A DNA stretch of 64,000 bases from Heyndrickxia ginsengihumi (GTDB lineage: Bacteria > Bacillota > Bacilli > Bacillales > Bacillaceae_C): assembly GCF_011008565.1 (NCBI RefSeq), contig NZ_JAAIWK010000005.1, forward strand, positions 124,001 through 188,000, written 5' to 3'. The notes beneath the pieces were generated by a model. The model made no database searches, was not told where the DNA came from, and saw nothing but the letters and a program-made list of their open reading frames with translations. Shown here in pieces: positions 15,838 through 23,224 of this stretch (the first letter of the stretch is position 1; each line of letters begins with the position of its first letter). The translations under genes were made by a program, and so were the position numbers.

Positions 15838-17322
15838 ATGAGTCAATTTTATCCATTTATTTTTGAACAGATGCAAGAATGGGATAAAGAAATTCTTATT
15901 ACCAATAAGAATAAATATACTTTCCGCGATTTACATAGTAAAGTGGAAGAGTTTATTCATTTCCTTCAACAGCATGGAGATGTAAAGGCTAAGAAAATAG
16001 CAATCCTCACTCCTAATCTATTTCCATATCTGTCTCTTATTATCGCCATTAATCATTTAGGTGGAACAGTTATTCCACTTAACCCTCAATTGAAAAATGA
16101 TGACCTAGCGAGTATTTTAAGTCTTATTGAGCCAAATATCGTTTTTACTGTTGAAGAAGTAAATGGGGTACCGACCAAGCGTATTATTAAAGATTCGCTC
16201 ACGAAAAATGATATTAGTGCTGTAATGTTCACCTTCGTTGAAGAAGAAGTGGAAGTAGAACAACTATATGGAACTAAGGATTCCAATATAAAAGAAGAAA
16301 TTGACTTTATTGTATGTACTTCAGGGAGCACCGGTTTACCAAAGGGAATAAAACTAAGTGCGCGTGCAATTAAAAAATGGACGGAGGCTCTTAAATGGGG
16401 GTTAGAGCTAGAAAAAAAGGATCAAATTTTTCTTACCATTCCGATAACCGCAGCGTACGGAATTACATGGCTGTTAACTTGTCTTCGTAATGGGGTCCAA
16501 ATGGTAATTCCTGAAAGTTTTGATATGCCAATCGTGTTGCAGTTACTTAGATCAAATCATTGTAACAAGTTAAATACAACCCCATCTATTTTTAAAGGAA
16601 TTTATATATTTTCTAAACAACTTAATATTAAAGGTTTAGAAAATATAAGTTTATGTGCACTAGCAGGGGAACAAGTTAGTGCTGATTTAGTAGAAACGAT
16701 TAAGGATCTCAAAAGTTGTCGTATTATTAATAGCTATGGATTATCTGAGCAGGGCGTTCTAATGTATACCAATGACATAAGAAGCGAGGCAGTAGAATGG
16801 TCAATGGCAAAAGGGAATCAATATAAAGTTGATAATATGTCTGAAAATGGCATTGGGGAGCTAATGATCAAGACTTCGTATGGTTTTGACGGCTATTACT
16901 TAAATGACGGGATGACACAAGAAGTACTATCAAAAGACGGTTGGTTCGCTACAGGAGATTTAGTGACAATTAATGAACAAGGGAAAATCCATATTGTTGG
17001 ACGAAAGAAACAAATCATTAAAAAAGGCGGCGTACAAGTAATCCCAACAGAAATTGAGCTATTCCTAAATAAACATCCGAAGGTGGTGAACTCTGCTGTT
17101 GTAGGAATTCCTCATACTGTTTACGGAGAAGAAATTATTGCCTTTATCGTACCGAAAGCAGAATGTACATTAGAAGAGATATTTTCATATTTAAGAAAGA
17201 ATATTGCAAATGTGAAAATACCGGGGAAAGTGATGAAAATCTCTGAATTACCGATTATTCAAGGGAAAGTGGATAAAGTGACATTAAGAAATAGAGCAAT
17301 TGAATATTGTGCGGAGGAATAG
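15838..17322 (+). CDS. AMP-forming acyl/amino-acyl ligase (ANL superfamily), likely loads the adjacent carrier protein
   Basis: The 494-residue enzyme has the adenylate-forming signatures: P-loop TSGSTGLPKG (161-170), the YGLSEQG motif, the GDL aspartate in GWFATGDLV, the hinge region GRKKQIIKKGG, and the A10 lysine K477 in GKVDK. It begins five bases after the carrier-protein stop. By analogy with DltA-DltC and similar pairs it would activate a carboxylate with ATP and transfer it to the carrier thiol. The substrate cannot be read from the sequence. It lacks the long N-terminus of housekeeping fatty-acyl-CoA synthetases. Annotation as a plain acyl-CoA synthetase is an alternative. Confidence 0.85.
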   Translation: MSQFYPFIFEQMQEWDKEILITNKNKYTFRDLHSKVEEFIHFLQQHGDVKAKKIAILTPNLFPYLSLIIAINHLGGTVIPLNPQLKNDDLASILSLIEPNIVFTVEEVNGVPTKRIIKDSLTKNDISAVMFTFVEEEVEVEQLYGTKDSNIKEEIDFIVCTSGSTGLPKGIKLSARAIKKWTEALKWGLELEKKDQIFLTIPITAAYGITWLLTCLRNGVQMVIPESFDMPIVLQLLRSNHCNKLNTTPSIFKGIYIFSKQLNIKGLENISLCALAGEQVSADLVETIKDLKSCRIINSYGLSEQGVLMYTNDIRSEAVEWSMAKGNQYKVDNMSENGIGELMIKTSYGFDGYYLNDGMTQEVLSKDGWFATGDLVTINEQGKIHIVGRKKQIIKKGGVQVIPTEIELFLNKHPKVVNSAVVGIPHTVYGEEIIAFIVPKAECTLEEIFSYLRKNIANVKIPGKVMKISELPIIQGKVDKVTLRNRAIEYCAEE

Positions 17323-17325
17323 AGC

Positions 17326-18909
17326 ATGAAAACTAAGTCAAGATCATTGAGGGCACAGTTTTTAATCCGAACATTTATTACGCTTATGATGATTGTAATG
17401 ATTGCAGGAACGGTGCAATTTTTCTATATAAAACAACAGGTTGCGAAAGATGTTCAACGAAAATCATTAATATTATCGGAGAGTGTAGAGCAAGGGATTG
17501 CAGAAACAAAATTAGCCTCTACATCAATAGAACATCAAATCGATTTACGATTGTTATCGTACGCGACGAGAATTTCTTATCGTTTAGGTGATCAACCTTT
17601 ACAAAGTATTACTAATAAGGAGCTAAAAAGTCTTAGTAAGGAATTAGGCGTCACAGGCATTACGCTATTTGGAAAAGAGAAAAATGATATCGTTGGGGTA
17701 AAGGCAACTGATCCCTCGGAAATTGGATTTAGTTTTAAAAAAATAGGATATACAATCGGTTACCAATCTTTGGAGAAGCTATATCAAAATGAAAAAGTTC
17801 CCTATACATCAGGTGTGACTTATTCGACAAGAACAATGTATGCATTACCGATTTCACAATCAGGCTCACATGGAAATAAGCCTACATTTTTTAAGTATGC
17901 ATATTATCATGCACCAGGTACAGATTATATTATTAATCCGTATATTGAGGCGAATGAAGTTTATCAGTTTACTAATAAAGTAGGTCCAAATACTCTAATA
18001 AATAAAATGGAAGAAAAATTTCCATTTGTAAAGGAAATTGGTGTGTTAGAGCCGACAGTGTTTAAAAGCCCCGAGCTAGCTAAAAAACTATACCCGCCGT
18101 TAAAAAAAGTGGCCTATGGGAAATATACTTATAAAGATTCAAAAGACAAACAAATTATGCTGGATATTTTAAAAGGTAGGAAGAGTATGACTGAATATAT
18201 TAAAAGTTATGGACATGAAAAAGTATATAAAATGTTTATTCCTACAAAGGATGGACAAGTAATTTATATTGCCCTAGATTATTCCCAACTAAGCAAGTCG
18301 CTTTCTCGCAGTTCTATTATTCTTATTGTTTCTGGAATAGCTTCTCTACTTGCGCTTTTCTTCATTACAGCAAGATTTTTTAATGAAATTTATGTGAAAA
18401 TTCGCTTGATTATTGACCAAATCAAGCGCTTAGAGTCTCGTGATCTAACGGCCAAAAGCAATATATATGGTGTGAGTGAACTTACAGAACTTTCTGAAGG
18501 ATTGAATAGTATGGTTGATTCATGGAATGAAAGTGTACGGCATACAAAGCAACAGGCAGATAAAACACAAAAACTTTCTGTTTTATTAGAAGCAGAAGCA
18601 TCGAATTCGGTAGAGAAAATGTTTGAAATGTCAACGGAGTCTACTATGAAATCACGGGAACAGCTTTATGAAATTAACGAGTTTTTGGATGATTTGAAAG
18701 AGATTCTTACTGTATACAATTTTAAGGAAAAAGAAAAAACGCTTGAAAAAATTGAGGAAATGAAAATAGTAGCAAATGATCGTACGTATGCAACAACCAA
18801 TATGACAATTGCTCTTTCTGATTTAATCAAATCATTACAGGGGCAATCTGCAGAGCTATCCGAAATTTCCAATGCATTACTTAAGAGCATGGATAAATTT
18901 AAACTTTAA
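17326..18909 (+). CDS. Membrane sensor with dCache-like extracellular domain, HAMP and short coiled coil
   Basis: The 527-residue protein has a first membrane segment (about 15-34), a large extracytoplasmic region (35-325) of double-Cache size, a second membrane segment (about 328-348), a HAMP-like linker (349-400) and about 125 residues of coiled coil. This is the build of a chemoreceptor, yet the conserved signalling tip of methyl-accepting proteins is absent and the cytoplasmic part is far too short, and there is no kinase, GGDEF or phosphatase domain either. It starts three bases after the ligase and is followed by STAS and PP2C genes, so it probably signals to the phosphatase or kinase of the partner switch. 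The ligand is unknown. Confidence 0.8.
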   Translation: MKTKSRSLRAQFLIRTFITLMMIVMIAGTVQFFYIKQQVAKDVQRKSLILSESVEQGIAETKLASTSIEHQIDLRLLSYATRISYRLGDQPLQSITNKELKSLSKELGVTGITLFGKEKNDIVGVKATDPSEIGFSFKKIGYTIGYQSLEKLYQNEKVPYTSGVTYSTRTMYALPISQSGSHGNKPTFFKYAYYHAPGTDYIINPYIEANEVYQFTNKVGPNTLINKMEEKFPFVKEIGVLEPTVFKSPELAKKLYPPLKKVAYGKYTYKDSKDKQIMLDILKGRKSMTEYIKSYGHEKVYKMFIPTKDGQVIYIALDYSQLSKSLSRSSIILIVSGIASLLALFFITARFFNEIYVKIRLIIDQIKRLESRDLTAKSNIYGVSELTELSEGLNSMVDSWNESVRHTKQQADKTQKLSVLLEAEASNSVEKMFEMSTESTMKSREQLYEINEFLDDLKEILTVYNFKEKEKTLEKIEEMKIVANDRTYATTNMTIALSDLIKSLQGQSAELSEISNALLKSMDKFKL

Positions 18910-18924
18910 AGGGGTGGAAGCGAA

Positions 18925-19245
18925 ATGGGATTAGCAATAAAAAAAGAACTAGAGGGATCAACCGTTATTCTTTCACTTCATGGTGTGTTAGATATTTCTA
19001 CAACCAATCAAATTGATTCCTACTTAGAGAACTTGGAGAAAATTGATGTATTTGTTTTTGATTTTAGCGAGCTGGAGTTCATTGATTCAACAGGAATCGG
19101 CTCAATTTTAAATGCAATCTACTTATCTCAAGACTATGATTTTAAAATTAGGCTCCAAGGTATTAGTGAAATGACTCATCAAGTGTTCGAAATGGTTGGC
19201 CTTTATCAAATTGTAAATGCATTTCATGGGGAGGTGGTACAGTAA
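18925..19245 (+). CDS. STAS-domain anti-anti-sigma-like protein (first copy)
   Basis: This 106-residue protein is a single STAS domain. The phosphorylatable serine is S55 in FIDSTGIGS, aligned with S58 of SpoIIAA. It should be phosphorylated by a GHKL serine kinase (candidate: 13617-14558) and dephosphorylated by the phosphatase whose ATG overlaps its stop codon (TAATG at 19243-19247). The start follows AAAGGGGTGG, 15 bases after the sensor gene. No sigma factor is encoded nearby, so the protein released or sequestered by this switch is unknown. Confidence 0.92.
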   Translation: MGLAIKKELEGSTVILSLHGVLDISTTNQIDSYLENLEKIDVFVFDFSELEFIDSTGIGSILNAIYLSQDYDFKIRLQGISEMTHQVFEMVGLYQIVNAFHGEVVQ

Positions 19246-20075
19246 TGTTCCATGATAGCCTTACGTATCACTATGGTGATCAACAACTAATGAATAAATC
19301 ATTACAACGTGAAATGAAACTGGCAAAAAATATTCAGTCATCACTATTAAATGGAAAGACGCCTGTTTTTGAAGGCGGAGAAGTAATTGGTGCATCACTG
19401 CCCGCAAGATTAATTGGCGGAGATTATTACGACTTTTATCCTTTAAATAATGGCAAAATTAGAATTGTTATAGGTGACGTCATGGGGAAAGGCATTCCTG
19501 CAGCAATGCTCATGATATTAACGAGGGGAGCCTTTCGGAGTGCGGCAGAAAGCAACCCGAGTCCAGGTGCAACTTTAACGGCTATTAATCAAGCCATCTA
19601 TGCAGATTTAAGAACATTAAGATCTTTTGTGACGCTATTTTGTGCTGATTGGGACCCGAAGACGAGGATTCTTACTTATGCAAATGCAGGACATAATTTA
19701 CCAATACACGTATGCGGGAATAGTGAAAAAGTCAAGCAAGTTCCAATTGTTAAAGGCATTATGATAGGCGGGTTGCCTAGTCAAGTATATGAAGAAGAGT
19801 CTATTCAACTAGATAGTCTTGATATGGTCTTCTTTTATACGGATGGAATCATTGAGGCGCAAAATAAAGATGGGGAACAATATAAAATGGATAGACTTAT
19901 TCAAACACTATCAATTCATAGAGAAAAAGATATCGAAGAAATTGAGAAATATGTTTTAGAATCCATTCACCAATTTACAGAAGGTGTTCCGCAAAAAGAT
20001 GACATTACAATGGTTCTGTTAAAAACATTCGATCAAAAAATTAATATAAGTAGTGTAAATTCTCCATTATTGTGA
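19245..20075 (+). CDS. SpoIIE/RsbU-type PP2C serine phosphatase
   Basis: The 276-residue protein has a short helical N-terminus like the linker of RsbU (about 14-35, SLQREMKLAKNIQSSLL) and a full PP2C phosphatase domain with metal-binding motifs GGDYYD (58-63), GDVMGKGIPAAMLM (77-90), YTDGIIEA, and the final DDITMVLL. It should remove phosphate from the STAS partner(s) encoded on either side. It overlaps the STAS gene by one base and has no membrane or sensor domain of its own, so the upstream dCache-HAMP protein is a plausible input. Confidence 0.92.
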   Translation: MFHDSLTYHYGDQQLMNKSLQREMKLAKNIQSSLLNGKTPVFEGGEVIGASLPARLIGGDYYDFYPLNNGKIRIVIGDVMGKGIPAAMLMILTRGAFRSAAESNPSPGATLTAINQAIYADLRTLRSFVTLFCADWDPKTRILTYANAGHNLPIHVCGNSEKVKQVPIVKGIMIGGLPSQVYEEESIQLDSLDMVFFYTDGIIEAQNKDGEQYKMDRLIQTLSIHREKDIEEIEKYVLESIHQFTEGVPQKDDITMVLLKTFDQKINISSVNSPLL

Positions 20076-20090
20076 TGGGAGGATATATCC

Positions 20091-22163
20091 GTGGAAACTA
20101 TTATCTCCAAAGGGAAAAATCTTCATGAAGCAATTAGATTAGGGCTTGAAATATTAGAAACTACAAAAGATCAAGTAAATGTTGAAATCATTCATAATGG
20201 AAAAAAGGGATTTTTAGGGATTCGTTCAAAATACGCAGTTGTCAAATTAACGAAAAAAGAGCCAAGTACATCAAGTTCTGCTTTTTCTAATATCGAGCAA
20301 ATGTTAAAGATGATTGAGGATGATACCCCTGCTAAAAATAATAGAAGATCATTTAAGAAAGACATACAAAACGAAATCGAAAAGGAAAAAGACGAAGCAA
20401 AGGTTTGGATTAAAAATGGAAAATTATATAGTACATCTACTTCAAACCATTTTCCCTCGATTACCGTTCATAGTGGCATTAAGTTATTCAAAAATGATCA
20501 AGAGGTAAAAGAAAAAACGACAGTTGTTACAGATGCTAGCGCCTATATGCTGAAGGTAGAGAACAAGGAATTTGCAACGAAATGGGAATTAAAATTAGAT
20601 CCATTAAAATTATCTGCCCGATTAACTGTTGAACCAGGTGCGAAATGGGTGCGCCATCTACCTGATATTGAAGCAGACCAACATATTGATATAAAAATTG
20701 AGGAAAATAAGGTTATAACAAATCAATTAACATATCAGGATGTAATGGCAAAGTTGGATCAATTAAAAGTAAAACATGGTTTCAATCAGGCTGCAATTAT
20801 GAAGGCAATCACTACTACTGAACCTGGTACTTTTGAAATTGCTACAGGAATTAAACCGAAAGAAGGTAAAAATGGCTGGGTAGAGATTAAAATAACATTG
20901 GAAACGAGTCAAGCACCTAAGAAATTGGAAGATGGTCGGGTCGATTACAGGGAAATCCAATCTATTACAACCGTTGAGAGAGGAGCAGTTATTGCCATTA
21001 TTCATCCGCCTATCCCAGGACAGATTGGATATACAGTCACAAATGAACCACTTCCTGCCAAGCAAACAGTACCGATCATTGTAAGAGCAGGAAAGGGCAT
21101 CATGTTAGTTGATGATAAAGTTGTAGCACTAGAATCAGGACGTCCGCACTTTGAACAGCGAGGACAACTGTTCAAAGTTGAAATTATGCCGAAATTAAAG
21201 CACAATGGGGATGTTGATTTATCATCTGGTAACCTTCACTTTACGGGAGATATTGATGTCTTAGGTGAAGTGAAACAAAATATGATCGTTGAGGCACGCG
21301 GCAATATTAATGTCTATAAAACAATTAATCAGGCAACCATTACTGCGTCCGGAGCCATAATGACTTATGGAAATGTCATAGGATCAAAGTTATCGGCGGG
21401 AAAGCATAATATGATTGTCACCGAACTAGGAAAGCTTCTAGGAGAAATTAATCAACATGTTGAAAAAATGATTCAATTAATTAAACAACTTACGTCAGCA
21501 GCTGCTTTTAAATCAAATGATATTTCTAGCAGAGGTGTGCAGCCACTTATTCGTATTTTATTAGAAAAGAAGTTTAAACCTATTTCTCCCTTAGTTCAAC
21601 AATATGTAGAAATGATAGGAAAGGCAGAAAACTATTTAGATGAAGATGAATGGAAAGAAACATCGCTATCATTGTCTACACTGTTTTTATCTTTAAGTAA
21701 TGAAGTGATCTCGATTGATTGGCTATTACTTTTATCGAAGAAAATGCAAGAACTCCATAAACGAAGTACAGTGATGGTTGAACCAGATTCCTTTATTTCC
21801 CTTCCTCATGCTTTTAATAGTTGTTTATACAGCAGCGGTAACGTTTCTATTGTTGGAAAGGGTTGTATCAATACAAAAATTCATGCAGGAGGCAGTTTGC
21901 ATGTTAGCGGCGTTGTTCGTGGGGAAGAAGTATATGGGGGATTAGGGGTGAAAATCAATGAGGTAGGTTCACTGCGAGGAAAACCGACAGTGATCTGTGT
22001 ACCGAATAATCAAACGATCGAAGTGAACAAAGCAATGGAAGGCACAGTCATTCAGATAGGTTCTATTAAGCATATTTTAAAAGAAACAGTTTATCATGTT
22101 CGTGCTCGGCTTGATCACAATCAATGTATTTTGTTTGAAACATATAATGGAGGTAAGTCATGA
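20091..22163 (+). CDS. Jag_N-DUF342 (FapA-family) protein
   Basis: The 690-residue protein begins at GTG 20091, seven bases after GGAGGA. Residues 1-48 are a Jag_N domain (KGKNLHEAIRLGLEIL and KKGFLGIRSKYAVVKL), the rest is FapA/DUF342: a variable front part, a beta-helix core with repeated Gly-Asn-Val/Ile-type turns (about 370-440), a coiled-coil insertion (about 445-560) and a final beta-helix (580-650). FapA proteins are linked to polar assembly of flagella in Vibrio and have a MinC-like membrane-binding fold; Jag_N occurs in cell-envelope regulators. Here it is sandwiched between the phosphatase and the second STAS gene, with which it overlaps by four bases, so it may be the scaffold or output of the switch. 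Function is not established. Confidence 0.85.
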   Translation: METIISKGKNLHEAIRLGLEILETTKDQVNVEIIHNGKKGFLGIRSKYAVVKLTKKEPSTSSSAFSNIEQMLKMIEDDTPAKNNRRSFKKDIQNEIEKEKDEAKVWIKNGKLYSTSTSNHFPSITVHSGIKLFKNDQEVKEKTTVVTDASAYMLKVENKEFATKWELKLDPLKLSARLTVEPGAKWVRHLPDIEADQHIDIKIEENKVITNQLTYQDVMAKLDQLKVKHGFNQAAIMKAITTTEPGTFEIATGIKPKEGKNGWVEIKITLETSQAPKKLEDGRVDYREIQSITTVERGAVIAIIHPPIPGQIGYTVTNEPLPAKQTVPIIVRAGKGIMLVDDKVVALESGRPHFEQRGQLFKVEIMPKLKHNGDVDLSSGNLHFTGDIDVLGEVKQNMIVEARGNINVYKTINQATITASGAIMTYGNVIGSKLSAGKHNMIVTELGKLLGEINQHVEKMIQLIKQLTSAAAFKSNDISSRGVQPLIRILLEKKFKPISPLVQQYVEMIGKAENYLDEDEWKETSLSLSTLFLSLSNEVISIDWLLLLSKKMQELHKRSTVMVEPDSFISLPHAFNSCLYSSGNVSIVGKGCINTKIHAGGSLHVSGVVRGEEVYGGLGVKINEVGSLRGKPTVICVPNNQTIEVNKAMEGTVIQIGSIKHILKETVYHVRARLDHNQCILFETYNGGKS

Positions 22164-22471
22164 TTCAACTTTCATATTCTATATCTGGAGAGCATATCGT
22201 TATTCAGTTGAGTGGGGATTTAGATATAGAGAGTACCGAATTGATAGAGCAGGAACTTATTCCGATGTTAGAGAAGTATCAATCGATAAGACTAGATTTT
22301 GAAAAGGTTCTTTTTGTAGATTCCTCTGGTATAGGGATTTTAATGTTTTTAGTTCAGACACTGCAAGAACAGAATAAGGAAATAACGATATGTAATGTTA
22401 CGGCAGAAGTGATGGAAGTACTTAAGCTTTTACAAATACCGGAAATTTTAGGCGAAAGTATTTTTGCCTAA
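22160..22471 (+). CDS. STAS-domain anti-anti-sigma-like protein (second copy)
   Basis: This 103-residue STAS protein has the phosphorylation motif FVDSSGIG with S55, closer to SpoIIAA/RsbV than the first STAS protein of the operon. Its ATG overlaps the FapA-like stop (ATGA at 22160-22163). It is the last gene of the riboswitch operon; a terminator follows about 100 bases later. Two different STAS substrates for one kinase and one phosphatase suggests a two-output switch or a competition device; this is inference. Confidence 0.92.
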   Translation: MIQLSYSISGEHIVIQLSGDLDIESTELIEQELIPMLEKYQSIRLDFEKVLFVDSSGIGILMFLVQTLQEQNKEITICNVTAEVMEVLKLLQIPEILGESIFA

Positions 22472-22573
22472 GAGGCTTCCGATCTCATGTAAATCATACT
22501 TAAAGTTGCGATGTTTCATTGGAATAATGAATGTCGACTAAGGTATTCATACATAAGATAATAAAGAGAAGAG

Positions 22574-22604
22574 ATGTCCCATATTAACATGGGGCATTTT
22601 TAAT
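22574..22604 (+). terminator. Intrinsic terminator of the riboswitch operon
   Basis: ATGTCCCAT at 22574-22582 pairs with ATGGGGCAT at 22589-22597 (one G-T pair), followed by a T-run. Confidence 0.85.
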
Positions 22605-22625
22605 TTTAGTTGTTTATTGTGCGTT

Positions 22626-22695
22626 GATTTCCGCTTTCTGCGGGCGGATGGTGAGCCTTCTTAGGCAGAGGCTCACCTATCCCACGGAGGTTATC
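22626..22695. repeat. Degraded copy of the GC-rich dispersed repeat
   Basis: The run TTTCCGCTTTCTGCGGGCGG followed by a GTGAGCC...GGCTCAC hairpin and CCCACGGAGG matches the copies at 28819, 28974, 30909 and 58622 in wording. It sits between the operon terminator and the glnK promoter. Confidence 0.65.
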
Positions 22696-22787
22696 CCAAT
22701 CAATTTTATAAATCGTTAGATGAAAATAGAAGAAGTTGGAATTTTGATTAAAATAAAATAATTTTAATAAATATACTTGATTTACCA

Positions 22788-22816
22788 TTGACATCCTTTA
22801 TTATGTGTTATATTAT
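22788..22816 (+). promoter_or_regulatory. Sigma-A promoter of glnK-amtB
   Basis: TTGACA at 22788-22793 and TATTAT at 22811-22816 are separated by 17 bases, close to the vegetative consensus. Confidence 0.8.
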
Positions 22817-22845
22817 TCGACATATAAATGTTATAAAACCTAACA
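22806..22845 (+). promoter_or_regulatory. Two GlnR/TnrA-type boxes at the glnK promoter
   Basis: TGTTA-N7-TAACA at 22829-22845 fits the TGTNA-N7-TNACA consensus of GlnR and TnrA exactly. A second site at 22806-22822 (TGTTA-N7-CGACA) has one mismatch. They are 23 bases apart, one covering the -10 and one the initial transcribed region, which suggests repression rather than activation. Confidence 0.75.
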
Positions 22846-22859
22846 AATAGGGTGGTTGT

Positions 22860-23219
22860 ATGAAAAAACTTGAAGCAATCATTAGACCTGAAAAATTAAC
22901 GGATACAATTAAAGGATTAAAAAATATAGGTGTGACAGGCTTTACTGTTTCACAAGTTGTTGGCAGAGGGAAACAGAAAGAAACTCAAGGTGTCTACCGT
23001 GGTAAAAATTATCAAGTAATGTTGCATCCAAAGGTGAAATTGGAAATTGTCCTTTCTGACTATATGGTGCAGCAAACGATTAAAACGATTGTAGATTCAG
23101 CTCAAACGGGAGAAAACGGAGATGGGAAGATTTATATCTATCCAATTTTAGAAGCTTATAATATTCGAACAGGTGAAGCAGATTTTGATATCGATGATCT
23201 GGTCAATGGAGAGGGGTGA
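22860..23219 (+). CDS. glnK: PII nitrogen regulatory protein GlnK
   Basis: The 119-residue protein is a PII signalling protein: N-terminal MKKLEAIIRPEKL, T-loop with the tyrosine in YRGKNYQV, B-loop AQTGENGDGKIYIYP, and C-terminal IRTGEAD. PII binds ATP, ADP and 2-oxoglutarate and blocks the ammonium channel when nitrogen is ample. It precedes the Amt gene and overlaps its open frame, the reverse of the B. subtilis nrgAB order. Promoter and GlnR/TnrA boxes lie directly upstream. Uridylylation of the T-loop tyrosine is not expected in Bacillus-type bacteria. Confidence 0.95.
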   Translation: MKKLEAIIRPEKLTDTIKGLKNIGVTGFTVSQVVGRGKQKETQGVYRGKNYQVMLHPKVKLEIVLSDYMVQQTIKTIVDSAQTGENGDGKIYIYPILEAYNIRTGEADFDIDDLVNGEG

Positions 23220-23224
23220 GATGT

